Below, in pieces: positions 1 to 8,827 of a DNA stretch of 64,000 nt. Source of the DNA: Bradyrhizobium daqingense. Its GTDB lineage: Bacteria > Pseudomonadota > Alphaproteobacteria > Rhizobiales > Xanthobacteraceae. Under the pieces are notes generated by a model. The model did not search any database. It was not told the DNA's origin and saw only the letters and a list, made by a program, of their open reading frames with translations. The stretch lies in assembly GCF_021044685.1 (NCBI RefSeq), contig NZ_CP088014.1, positions 7,674,001 through 7,738,000 of the forward strand. Direction: 5' to 3'. Every line of letters begins with the position of its first letter. Position 1 is the first letter of the stretch. A program made the translations under genes and the position numbers.

Positions 1-763
1 TATGGGCGCCGGCAAGGGCTGCGAGATGCTTTCCGACCACGGTCGAACCGGTGAAGGAGACTTTCCGGATGATAGGATGGCGTATGAGATAATCTGAAAC
101 TTCGGATGGCACCCCGAAGACGAGATTGATCACGCCCGCAGGCAAGCCAGCATCCGCGAAACTACGCACCAGCGCCATGCAGCTCGCTGGCGTCTCTTCA
201 GGTCCCTTGACGATGATGGAGCAGCCGGCTGCAAGGCTGGCGGAGATCTTCCGCACGGCCTGGTTGATCGGAAAATTCCAGGGCGTAAATGCGGCAACCG
301 GCCCGACCGGCTCCTTGGTCACGAGCTGGACAACATTGCCAAAGCGCGCCGGGACGATCCGTCCATAGGCGCGCCGCCCTTCTTCGGAGAGCCAGTCGAT
401 GATATCGGCAGCAAGGAGCGATTCAGCACTCGACTCGGTGAGCGGCTTACCCTGTTCGAGCGTCATGATCAATGCGATGCCGGCTGCGCGCGAGCGTATG
501 AGATCGGCGGCCTTGCGCATCGTCCTGTATCGGTCAAAGGCCGAAACCTTTCGCCAAATCTCAAATCCCTCCTGAGCGGCCATGATCGCACGATCGAGAT
601 CGCCACGAGACGCATAAGGAGTTTCGCCAATCGGCTGGCCGGTTGCGGGATTGAGGATCTTTTCCGAGCGATCCGAACCCCCTTCCGTCCACTCGCCGGC
701 AATGAACATCCTGATCTTGGGGTACACAGGTTCTGCCTGCGTGGCTTGTTCTCGGCGCATCAT
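1..763 (-). CDS. NAD(P)-dependent aldehyde dehydrogenase, succinate/ketoglutarate-semialdehyde type (3' end cut by window edge)
   Basis: The visible N-terminal ~253 residues read as an aldehyde dehydrogenase of the succinate-semialdehyde / alpha-ketoglutarate-semialdehyde group. They carry an EQGKPLTES segment near residue 105, the FTPWNFPI block with the transition-state Asn near residue 162, and FTGSTVVG (about 237-244) that contacts NAD. The catalytic Glu and Cys lie beyond the left edge. Two consecutive ATG codons (763, 760) begin the frame, 10 nt after the stop of the upstream DapA-family gene, so the two are probably co-transcribed. A DapA-type dehydratase followed by such a dehydrogenase is the usual last pair of non-phosphorylating sugar-acid (Weimberg-type) degradation, giving 2-oxoglutarate. 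That role is inference; the family call is firm. Confidence 0.85.
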   Translation of the reverse strand, partial: MMRREQATQAEPVYPKIRMFIAGEWTEGGSDRSEKILNPATGQPIGETPYASRGDLDRAIMAAQEGFEIWRKVSAFDRYRTMRKAADLIRSRAAGIALIMTLEQGKPLTESSAESLLAADIIDWLSEEGRRAYGRIVPARFGNVVQLVTKEPVGPVAAFTPWNFPINQAVRKISASLAAGCSIIVKGPEETPASCMALVRSFADAGLPAGVINLVFGVPSEVSDYLIRHPIIRKVSFTGSTVVGKHLAALAGAH

Positions 764-772
764 GCCCGCATC

Positions 773-1702
773 TCAATGTCCCCAGCGAAGAGACAGCGGG
801 TTGAGCTCACGCGCAAGCTCGATCAATCCAGCTCTCGTCGCCGGATGGATCTGCTCGAGCGGATGCCGCACGGCTTCGCATTTGATCACGCCGCCTTCAG
901 CCATTACGCTCTTGGTGGCGCGCAGGCCGCACTGGCGGTTTTCGAAATTGATGAGCGGCAGCACCCTTGCATATGCAAGAGCGGCTTCCTGCCTGCTGCC
1001 CCCTTTGTGATGATCGAGCACGGGGCGGAGCAAATCGGGCAACAGCGCGCTCGACATTGTTCCGCTCGCACCGGCATCGAGGTCCGCCATCATAGTGATG
1101 GCTTCCTCCCCGTCAAAAGGACCAATGATGACCTCACCGCCGAGCTCGATCAGACTGCGGAGCTTGGCAGCCGCAAACGGCACCTCGATCTTGAAATATC
1201 TGGCGAGCGGCACCTCGCAAGCGAGCCGGACGAGAAACGGGACCGTCAATGTAACGCCGGAGAGCGGCGCGTCCTGGACCATAATTGGAATCCCGGCGGC
1301 GTCCGCGACCCGGCCGAAATGCCCGATCATGGCGCCTTCATCCGCCTTGAGGCTTGGACCATGATAAGGCGGCATCAGCATGAGGAGGCTTGCGCCACGT
1401 TCGGCCGCATAGCGGGCGCGTTGCACCGCAATCTGCGTGCTGAAATGGCTGCAGGTCACCATGACGGGCTTGCGGCCCGCGACATGCGAGAGGCAGAGAT
1501 CGACCAGAAGGTCACGTTCCTGATCAGACAGCAGGAACTGCTCGGAATAGTTGGCCAGAATGCAGATCCCGTCCACGCCTTGGTCGATCATGCAATCGAG
1601 CACGCGCCGCTGCCCTTCGAGATCGAGATCTCCAGATTCCGTAAACGGCGTCGGAGCGACCGGGAACAAGCCGCGATAGATGGGGGGTTTCGCATTTCTC
1701 AT
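773..1702 (-). CDS. DapA/N-acetylneuraminate lyase family protein, likely 2-keto-3-deoxy sugar acid dehydratase/aldolase
   Basis: A 309-residue class I aldolase-fold protein of the usual family length. The Schiff-base lysine is Lys171 in the RYFKIE segment. The site that holds the catalytic Tyr in true dihydrodipicolinate synthase reads MVQDAP here (about 141-146), and the GTTGE loop reads ANYSEQ (50-55). It is therefore probably not lysine-biosynthetic DapA but a relative acting on 2-keto-3-deoxy acids, such as L-KDA dehydratase. It lies 10 nt before the aldehyde dehydrogenase and 171 nt after the GH88 hydrolase, all on the minus strand, which suggests a sugar-acid catabolic operon. Exact substrate unknown. 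Confidence 0.8.
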   Translation of the reverse strand: MRNAKPPIYRGLFPVAPTPFTESGDLDLEGQRRVLDCMIDQGVDGICILANYSEQFLLSDQERDLLVDLCLSHVAGRKPVMVTCSHFSTQIAVQRARYAAERGASLLMLMPPYHGPSLKADEGAMIGHFGRVADAAGIPIMVQDAPLSGVTLTVPFLVRLACEVPLARYFKIEVPFAAAKLRSLIELGGEVIIGPFDGEEAITMMADLDAGASGTMSSALLPDLLRPVLDHHKGGSRQEAALAYARVLPLINFENRQCGLRATKSVMAEGGVIKCEAVRHPLEQIHPATRAGLIELARELNPLSLRWGH

Positions 1703-1873
1703 GTAGAGGATTCCAGACAGGAGGCAGTCAGTTGCTGTCTAACTCGATCAGCCCATCGCGAATATCCAAGGAGTGGAGCCGATGCCGTCGGACTGTTTGG
1801 ACAGATTGACTGGCGTGGCGTCACAAACAAGATTGGTTGGAGGCTTTGTTCGCGTTGGAAGCCTTTCGCGCCT

Positions 1874-3022
1874 CTAGATCCAGCCAGGCGGCACCAGATC
1901 CGTCAGGATGGCAAGGCATTCAAACAGGAAGTAGCTTCCGAAAATCAGCTCGACGTTCTGGGCCGCATCGATATCGCGCACGATCGCCTTTCGGGTGAAG
2001 CAGCCGCCGGTGAGCATTCCAGGCGGGCGCGGGTCATCGGGAGCAGTCGGTGTCAGGTATTTCGAGCTCAGTTGAGTAACTGTGCGCTCCGCAAATAATC
2101 TATATTTGGCGCCCCCCTCAGGACCAAGTGCGGATGCGAGGCGCAGCGCCGCGGCGGCAGCGATAGCAGTGGCCGCAGTATCCCTGCTGGTGTTGGGGAT
2201 CGCCGGATCGTCGAAATCCCAGAAGGCAATGAGATCCGCGGGGACATGGTCGATCCACCAGTCAAGAAGGCGGACGGCGTAGTCGCGCCATAGCGGTTCG
2301 TCGGGGCGGACCATGGCGGCGTGAGCGGTGTAGAGCATCGCCCATCCCTGCGCCCGGCCCCAGGTGCTGATATCGCTATATCCCTTGTGCGTGTGCGTTC
2401 TGAGCACCTTACCGGTGTGATCAAGGGTGGAAGACTGGATAACTGAATTGTCCTGCCGCACATGGATCTCCAGGACGCGCCGCATATGTGCATTGGCGAC
2501 CTCCTCCATCCGGGCATCGGAAAGCTCGTCCGCGGCCCAATAGAGCAGGCCTGTCGCCTGGAGCGAGTCGATGCTGCTCTCGGAAGCTCCCACTGCGCTC
2601 GCCTCCTCGGCATCCCTGCCCAACGGTATCAGTCCGAGGTGTGGATCGAACATATCACGAAGCGATCTTGCTGCTGTCAGAGCCACCGCGCGGGCGTTTT
2701 CTTCCTTGAACAGGATGCTGCCGAGGGCGCCGGCATGATAGAAGCCGAAGCCCTTGAAGGCCGTAAGCCGCTCGGCACGCGGCAACATTCGGCTTAGCGC
2801 AGCACGCGCGTCTTCGATTGGGAACTGGCTGCGATCAGCGAGGTGCGCGAGCCAAAGCTCACCGACAAATGCCCCGCCGGTCCAATCACCATCGGGGGTA
2901 AACGTCCATTTTCCGTCGGCGGCACTCGCCCAGTGTGGCAAGCCCGAGCGTGCGGTGTCCCGAGTCTCGGCAATGCGCTTCAGCATACGCTCGCGCGCGG
3001 GCAGATATTGGCTTTCCGACAT
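1874..3022 (-). CDS. GH88-type unsaturated glucuronyl/glycosyl hydrolase
   Basis: A 382-residue alpha6/alpha6-barrel hydrolase. Family marks are DWTGGAFVGELWL (about 46-58), an Asp in SSIDSLQATGLLYWA (Asp152, at the place of the catalytic Asp of Bacillus UGL), WGRAQGW (221-227), and FWDFDDP followed by DTAATAIAAAA (281 on). GH88 enzymes hydrate the double bond of unsaturated uronic acids left by polysaccharide lyases and release the sugar. No signal peptide is seen, so it should act in the cytoplasm on imported oligosaccharides. It is first in the minus-strand run leading to the DapA-family and dehydrogenase genes. The start ATG has a GGACCAGAAG stretch before it. Confidence 0.82.
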   Translation of the reverse strand: MSESQYLPARERMLKRIAETRDTARSGLPHWASAADGKWTFTPDGDWTGGAFVGELWLAHLADRSQFPIEDARAALSRMLPRAERLTAFKGFGFYHAGALGSILFKEENARAVALTAARSLRDMFDPHLGLIPLGRDAEEASAVGASESSIDSLQATGLLYWAADELSDARMEEVANAHMRRVLEIHVRQDNSVIQSSTLDHTGKVLRTHTHKGYSDISTWGRAQGWAMLYTAHAAMVRPDEPLWRDYAVRLLDWWIDHVPADLIAFWDFDDPAIPNTSRDTAATAIAAAAALRLASALGPEGGAKYRLFAERTVTQLSSKYLTPTAPDDPRPPGMLTGGCFTRKAIVRDIDAAQNVELIFGSYFLFECLAILTDLVPPGWI

Positions 3023-3269
3023 GGCTTCTGGTCCAACATAATACTCGCCGCGCGGCTTTGCCCTGGCGGCAACTTAAAGCTCTTTACCAACAGATCCTGG
3101 ACTGGCGCGAACGGTTGGTGTTCACGAGACTTCCAATCGTGCTTGGCTGCATCTCTGCGGAGTAGCAAGCCTCGTCAGCAGCACCGCAGGGAAAGCCGCG
3201 TGCAAGTTTATGCCAATCACGATGACCCTCCGACGTAAGCGTGCTGCTTTCGACAATCCTCGTTGTTCG

Positions 3270-4472
3270 TTAGTGATGCGAGTCCGCAGCGCCGATGGCG
3301 CCGGTTTCATAAAGATGCTTCAATTTCCTAGCGTCATAGCCCAGCTCTTTCAGAATCTCTTCCGTTTGCGCACCGAGCTTTTGCGGCGGCAAACGCACGT
3401 CCGGCTGCTCGCCGTCGTAGCGCACGGGATGGCTGACAAGGGTGATGGGAGCTCCGGTCGCGCCGGTCACGACCTGAAAATTTTTGTTATGCGCGATCTG
3501 CGGATCCGCAACGACGTCGGCATAATCGTTCACCGCAGCGTGCCAAATTCCACGCGCCTCGAACAGGACGATGCATTCCATGGTTGAGCGTTTGGCGATG
3601 TTGGCAGCAATCATGGCTGAGGCCTCGTCCCGCCGGCGATACGCCTCCTCGTCAGGAATTCGCTGGTCGGCCGGAAGGCCAAGCGCGCCTGAGAGCGCCT
3701 CCAGCGATCCCAAAGAGATCGCAATGTGCCCATCGCGTGTCGCATAGATGCCGTAAGGCGCACCGTAGTACCAGCCGGCCACCGGGCCCGGCTGACGGAC
3801 GTCGTCAGGCCTTTGGCCGTTCAGGTAGCAGGTAAAAGATTCCATCTGCAGGTCGAGCGCAGCCGACAGCAGGCTAACATCGACGCGGCAGCCCTGCCCC
3901 GTCCGCGCCTTCCGCACCAAGGCAGCCAGGATCCCCGCCGCAAACAAGGCGGCGCCGTGATGATCGATGGCGGAAACGCCGACAGCCCGCGGCCCCTGCT
4001 CGCGACTTCCGGTGATCATCGCAAGTCCTGATAGCGCCTGGATCAAGAGATCCTGGCCTGGGCGATCGACATAGGGCCCGTCAGGACCGTAGCCGGAGGC
4101 AGCGGCATAGATGATCTGCGGATTGATCTTCTTTGCATCCTCGTAGCCGAGACCAAGCTTGTCGAGCACACCCGGGCGGAAGTTCTCTGCGATCACATCC
4201 GATTTGGCGATCAGTTGCCTGGCGATGACCACGGCTTCGGGTTTTTTCAGATCGAGCGTGAGGCTGCGCTTGTTGCGGTTTCCCGTCAGAAGCAACATTG
4301 ATTGGCCGTCAACCCGCTTGTCCGCCCCGCCCCATTTCCTCTGAAAGGCCCCCCCGGGCGGTTCCACGGCGATCACGTCCGCACCGAGGTCGGCGAGAAA
4401 CTGCACGCCGACCGGACCCATCAGAAAGTGATTGAGGCTGAGGACTCGAATGCCCTTCAAAAGATCGACCAT
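3270..4472 (-). CDS. CaiB/BaiF family III CoA-transferase
   Basis: A 400-residue class III CoA transferase (formyl-CoA transferase / CaiB group). It opens with LLKGIRVLSLNHFLMGP, keeps the ENFRPGVLDKLGLGY block (about 96-110), and has the nucleophilic Asp at 141 in RPGQDLLIQALSGL, which forms the aspartyl-CoA anhydride in this family. Length is normal. A good Shine-Dalgarno (AAGGATG) precedes the ATG. The gene diverges from the LacI-type regulator, and a perfect 18-bp palindrome lies 50 bp upstream of its start, so LacI-type control is likely. The acid it activates is unknown; the enoyl-CoA hydratase at 10867 could act later in the same pathway. Confidence 0.9.
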   Translation of the reverse strand: MVDLLKGIRVLSLNHFLMGPVGVQFLADLGADVIAVEPPGGAFQRKWGGADKRVDGQSMLLLTGNRNKRSLTLDLKKPEAVVIARQLIAKSDVIAENFRPGVLDKLGLGYEDAKKINPQIIYAAASGYGPDGPYVDRPGQDLLIQALSGLAMITGSREQGPRAVGVSAIDHHGAALFAAGILAALVRKARTGQGCRVDVSLLSAALDLQMESFTCYLNGQRPDDVRQPGPVAGWYYGAPYGIYATRDGHIAISLGSLEALSGALGLPADQRIPDEEAYRRRDEASAMIAANIAKRSTMECIVLFEARGIWHAAVNDYADVVADPQIAHNKNFQVVTGATGAPITLVSHPVRYDGEQPDVRLPPQKLGAQTEEILKELGYDARKLKHLYETGAIGAADSHH

Positions 4473-4521
4473 ACATCCTTGCTTTCGGTTTTACCTGAAA
4501 TCGAGGTGCTGGTTCTCGATT

Positions 4522-4539
4522 TCTGAAATCGATTTCAGA
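4522..4539. promoter_or_regulatory. LacI-family operator palindrome (copy 1)
   Basis: TCTGAAATCGATTTCAGA is a perfect 18-bp inverted repeat with the central CG typical of LacI-family operators. It lies between the divergent CoA-transferase gene and the LacI-type gene at 4737. Two more copies of its core occur at 10646 and 10812. Confidence 0.75.
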
Positions 4540-4736
4540 CTTAGGCTGTGCGAGAAGCGGAGTCAAGCGAATCTACCAACTTTCGAATGAGATTCGCTTC
4601 ATCCCGCTCCATCTGTGCATGAGAGGGGCAGAAAATAGCGCCGATGGCCCGCATACAGGGCTTGAGAAGGTAGCGCTCGTGATGGTTTAACCCTTTTGAG
4701 GGGAGACCCTCTCCTTCTCCTGGTTGACCAACGCAA

Positions 4737-5828
4737 ATGGACAAGAAACCTGTAATCGCGCCCAAAGGCCGGCAGCAGCCGCGCGTGAAGATCGAGGACG
4801 TTGCCCGGAAGGCGAATGTGTCGCCGGCGACGGTGTCGCGGGTTCTCAATCACCCCGATATCGTACGGCCGGAGCTTCGCGACAGGGTCATGCGGCATAT
4901 CAATGACCTCGCCTACACGCGCGATAGCGCAGCCAGAGCATTGAAATCGGGACGCATGCGGACCGTCGGCGTCATCGTTCCGACACTGGCGCTCGGTATC
5001 TTTGCAGAAGGCGTGGAAGCCCTCCAGAACCGCCTCAGCGAAAGCGGCTACACGCTGTTCATTGCGAATTCGCAATATGACCAGCGGCGTGAATTTCAGG
5101 AACTGCAAAGTCTCATTGAACGCGGCATCGATGGAATCGTGCTGGTCGGAGCTTCCCACGGACGGGAGCTGAGGAGCCTGATCGAACAGGCAGGCGTACC
5201 CGTCATCACCACCTATGTTGCCAAGGCCGGCGGCGGCATCCCCGCGATCGGAATCGACAACGAAAGCGCCACCCGCGAGATGACGGAGTATCTGCTAAGG
5301 CTTGGACACGTCCGTTTTGGCGCGATTGCCAACGTTGTCGCCGCGTCCAACGACAGATCCCGCGCCAGACTCGAGGGAATTCAGCGCGCGCTGTCGGACG
5401 CCGGTCTCCCGCTCAAGCCGAGCCAGGTCGTCAAGGCCGATTATTCGCTTGCCCAGGGCCGTAGCGCCCTTCGTCAGCTCCTCACCGATCATCCGGACAC
5501 GACAGCAGTCATCTGCACCACCGACACGCTTGCCATCGGTGCAATGGCAGAGGCTCGCAAGATGGGGCTGGCCGTACCGGCTACGCTTTCCATCACAGGA
5601 TTTGACGATGTGGAGCTGGCGGCGCAAATGGACCCGCCGCTCACAACAGTCAGCGTTCCGGCAGCAGAAATCGGCCGGGGAGCCGCCGATTATCTCATCA
5701 ATGCCATTGCCGGAAGTCCTGTCCCGAGAAGTGTCGTGTTGCCGTACCGGCTGGTCATGCGCTCATCGAGCGCCCCGCCGCGGTCCAGCGTCCGTCCCGC
5801 CCGTCGCGGGCGCAGTCGAGATCATTGA
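4737..5828 (+). CDS. LacI-family transcriptional regulator
   Basis: A 363-residue repressor. The LacI HTH with hinge occupies about residues 17-70 (IEDVARKANVSPATVSRVLN, then a conserved ALKSGRMRTVGVIVP junction). A periplasmic-binding-protein-like sugar-binding core follows, ending in the ITGFDDVELAAQMDPPLTTV block near residue 280-300. The last ~20 residues are a basic Ser/Arg-rich tail. It should bind the TGAAATCGATTTCA palindromes and respond to a catabolic intermediate of the surrounding genes. Effector and regulon are inferred from position only. Confidence 0.92.
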   Translation: MDKKPVIAPKGRQQPRVKIEDVARKANVSPATVSRVLNHPDIVRPELRDRVMRHINDLAYTRDSAARALKSGRMRTVGVIVPTLALGIFAEGVEALQNRLSESGYTLFIANSQYDQRREFQELQSLIERGIDGIVLVGASHGRELRSLIEQAGVPVITTYVAKAGGGIPAIGIDNESATREMTEYLLRLGHVRFGAIANVVAASNDRSRARLEGIQRALSDAGLPLKPSQVVKADYSLAQGRSALRQLLTDHPDTTAVICTTDTLAIGAMAEARKMGLAVPATLSITGFDDVELAAQMDPPLTTVSVPAAEIGRGAADYLINAIAGSPVPRSVVLPYRLVMRSSSAPPRSSVRPARRGRSRDH

Positions 5829-5992
5829 CCGGGCCACGGTCCTGATAACTATTTCAGAACCGGAGGCTGGCGTCCGCATCCCAGGACCCGATGACGCAAG
5901 CTGCTCGCCCCTTATCATTATTCGCCCGTAAGTAGAGGTGGCTGAGCATGCGATGCGCCGCCTGCGCGATCGTCAATGGCACAAGAGACTTC

Positions 5993-8626
5993 TCAATGCT
6001 CGCGTTCAACGTGAACGGAGTGAACGGGCGCATGGTGGTGGCTGGCGCCCAGTTCGTGCAATCTATGATGCAGGCGATGATGCGCAAGTTCCAGGGCAGC
6101 TCGCAGCCGCGAGTGTCGCGCTTCGTCGGACTTGGGAGCGAGCGTGTCCATATAGGCGATCGATCCCTCGATTTGAGCAAGGACCGACACTGCATCCGCG
6201 GTGGCAAAGATGGGCATTCCGCCTACTTTGACATATACCGCACTGGTGTGCGCCGCAATGTCGGCCTCGCGTCCGGCGACACTGCCCCGAACGCGCAGCG
6301 CGATCCAACATGACTCGTTGATGGGCAGGGAGAGCTGCCCCTTGCACGACAAGCCTCCGCATCGAACCTCCTCGAGGACCGTGCCGTTACATATGAGCTC
6401 CACCCGCGCCGGCGGGACGCTGACCGATTCGATCCGCCAGTCGATCGTGAGGGTGCCGCCTGAACGGGGAAGGGACACCGTGCCTCCAGGGCGACGTCCT
6501 TCAACGGTCATCTCAACCAGAGGCCCGACAGTGATGAACGTGTCCCCGCTGCGTACGGCATCCATCCAGTTGCGATACGTGAAGTCGCGTTCGCCCAACC
6601 GCACATAGGTCCGTGAGCCCCCGAGGAGCGCGGCCGCGTCCATCTTGTCGGAGCCCGCCACCAGCGGCAGATGGTAGCCGATGTTGAGGTAGCGATACCA
6701 ATCGGCGAGACCAAATGCGCTGAGCTGCGCGGTCCGCGGGTTGAACGACATCATTTCGATGGCGTCGACAAGGCCGAGCACAATGTCGGCCGCACGCTCC
6801 GCCTGCGGGTTCGGCGCATGCGGCATTACCACCAGCCCCCCTTGCTGACGGCAGCGCTCCGCCCAGTCGGCCATGGTCGCTTCCAGAACATGGCCGATTG
6901 CAGCTTCGTTGGACCCGCCGCAAGAGAGCGGATTGATCATCTCACCTTCATAGCCGAGCAGCGATATGTGCCCCAGAACCTGCATCCGGTTCTCCGTGCC
7001 GACCCGAACCAGGAATTCTCCGTCGCCGCCGAAATCCTTTGCCCCGAACGTCGTGCGTCCGTCGAAATCGGCGACGTTGGTGAATAGCTCGCCCCACTGT
7101 GCGGCGAGCAAGTTGACCACGTTGACACCCTCCGCCTTGCCCTCAAGCAGCGCTGTCTGCGGGCTTAGGAAATGGACGTGCGTATCAGAGCTAACCCATC
7201 CCTGTTCGCGCCAGCGCAGCACACGATCGAGCTCAAAGGTGAGAGTGTCCGTGCTTGCAGTGATGTCGACGATGGTGCGCAACGGGCGCACCTCAAAACC
7301 CCTGCAGATCTCTACGAACACGGGCCCGAGCGGCAGGTCCGCCTCGCAACTGCCGTCCACGTAGACGTACTGGTTCAGCCCATTGGCAAATTCGCCCGAG
7401 AAGTCCTCGAACCTGCCGGTATTGACCTTGCGGTGATGTCCCTTGGGTGGCAGATACTCCCCATGCGCACCATGGACATGCAACCGCGCGGCAACGCGCA
7501 CGCCACTGTCCTTTTCCATGATGCGGATCTTGACCGGCCTTGTGGCCGGTTCGACTGTCGCCACATTGAGCGAGGCGCTTGCGTTACCGCCACCTTCCAA
7601 CGATCGAAGCTCGAACATGTGCAAGCGGCCATCGTCGGGGCGCAGATAGAGTCTTGCGTCCGGATGCGCCGAGTACTCAACGATGACTTCGCTCCCGCAG
7701 CGCACGGGCTGCACATCAACTTTGGCGCCCAGCCAATCCGCTCTGGAGTACTCGAGCACTGCGCGTGCCGAGATGACCGTGCCGAGGTCCATGCCGATCT
7801 GCTGGCCCCGATCGTCGACATCGAGCTCGCCAAGCTTGTTCAGATGGAACCCCGGCGGCAGCCTCACCTTCAGCTTGCGACGGCCCTGGAGGCGCAGCGG
7901 GTGCTGGGTGAGCGCTGTCGTGGTCACCGCAAACACAAGCGAGATTTCCTGTTCCGCGCGCAAGCTCAACGCCGAAAGCTCCTTGTCCGGATAAGGATTG
8001 GGGAGCGCGTAAAGCCACACGTTCTCACCTTGTCGATCCATGCGTCCCGATTGGGTGCGAGCCTCGCCCTGGAAGAAGTTCGCCCCCGGCGCTCTGCCGA
8101 GTACAAAGTCCTCGCCGGTGCTTGCATGTACGGTGGGCGCGCGTAGCGGCAAGGCGGCGAACGCACTCGCACTCCAGGAGATGTGGTTCTGCTGGATCGC
8201 GAAGCGGCGCAGCACCGGCACGTCGGTCTCGCTGCCGTCGGCATAGCGGAGCCCGTATGTCGCCACCCGGTCGCCGAGTGGATTGCCTTCTACAGGCAGC
8301 GTAGCCGGGCCGATCTCTCCGAAACCCTCGGGGCTTGCACTGGGGCGGTCTGCCGCCACTTGCACGAACAGCACATAGCTCGCCATCGTCGGCGGCAACG
8401 CGATTACGGCAGGAGGGGCGCCGGGGCGCAGCTCCAGCACATCCGGCCCTATTTCGCTGCCGAAGAGAAAGGGCATGCCGCGATGGGTCTGGAGCCCGCG
8501 AAGTGAATCGATCCAGCCGGTGTCACCCGGGCGGGCGGCGAACCCTTCACCGGCATTTGCGCGCTTGGCGTTGAAATATCGCTTCAAGTCCACAGGCGTG
8601 AAGTGCGGCGATGAAGGTGTTTTCAT
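5993..8626 (-). CDS. CehA/McbA family PHP-domain metallohydrolase, 877 aa
   Basis: A large protein whose C-terminal half is a PHP-type metal-dependent hydrolase of the CehA/McbA group. It has a SSDTHVHF metal motif (His483, His485), MPHAPNP (His603), and an AGSDKMDA block (about 657-664) followed by a beta-rich tail. CehA and McbA are carbaryl esterases, but most relatives have unknown substrates. The N-terminal ~470 residues look beta-rich and show no motif I recognise. No signal peptide is evident. A GGAGTCC Shine-Dalgarno stands before the ATG. It lies between the LacI-type gene and the MHS permease, so a hydrolysed ester or amide imported by that permease is plausible. The tail end of the frame is His-rich. 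Confidence 0.75.
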   Translation of the reverse strand: MKTPSSPHFTPVDLKRYFNAKRANAGEGFAARPGDTGWIDSLRGLQTHRGMPFLFGSEIGPDVLELRPGAPPAVIALPPTMASYVLFVQVAADRPSASPEGFGEIGPATLPVEGNPLGDRVATYGLRYADGSETDVPVLRRFAIQQNHISWSASAFAALPLRAPTVHASTGEDFVLGRAPGANFFQGEARTQSGRMDRQGENVWLYALPNPYPDKELSALSLRAEQEISLVFAVTTTALTQHPLRLQGRRKLKVRLPPGFHLNKLGELDVDDRGQQIGMDLGTVISARAVLEYSRADWLGAKVDVQPVRCGSEVIVEYSAHPDARLYLRPDDGRLHMFELRSLEGGGNASASLNVATVEPATRPVKIRIMEKDSGVRVAARLHVHGAHGEYLPPKGHHRKVNTGRFEDFSGEFANGLNQYVYVDGSCEADLPLGPVFVEICRGFEVRPLRTIVDITASTDTLTFELDRVLRWREQGWVSSDTHVHFLSPQTALLEGKAEGVNVVNLLAAQWGELFTNVADFDGRTTFGAKDFGGDGEFLVRVGTENRMQVLGHISLLGYEGEMINPLSCGGSNEAAIGHVLEATMADWAERCRQQGGLVVMPHAPNPQAERAADIVLGLVDAIEMMSFNPRTAQLSAFGLADWYRYLNIGYHLPLVAGSDKMDAAALLGGSRTYVRLGERDFTYRNWMDAVRSGDTFITVGPLVEMTVEGRRPGGTVSLPRSGGTLTIDWRIESVSVPPARVELICNGTVLEEVRCGGLSCKGQLSLPINESCWIALRVRGSVAGREADIAAHTSAVYVKVGGMPIFATADAVSVLAQIEGSIAYMDTLAPKSDEARHSRLRAALELAHHRLHHRLHELGASHHHAPVHSVHVEREH

Positions 8627-8827
8627 GCTTCGGACTCCAGTTTCAGCAACTCAGTGCCTCGCAAGCATTCTTTGTTTGTTGTGAATGACTGCTCGCGCAA
8701 GGACGCTTGCGCCGACCCCATGCTCATGCCGAGCATGAAGAGATACGCGCGAGCCCTTATGTTTTGCAGCTAACGTGGACGCCTTGCGTCCGTCGCGGGC
8801 ACGGCGAAGCGCAGGGGCAGAGCGTGT

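Noticed and set aside
746..2098. Long plus-strand open frame of 450 codons
   Set aside because: It is antisense to the DapA-family and GH88 genes, which have strong family motifs. A high-GC shadow frame.
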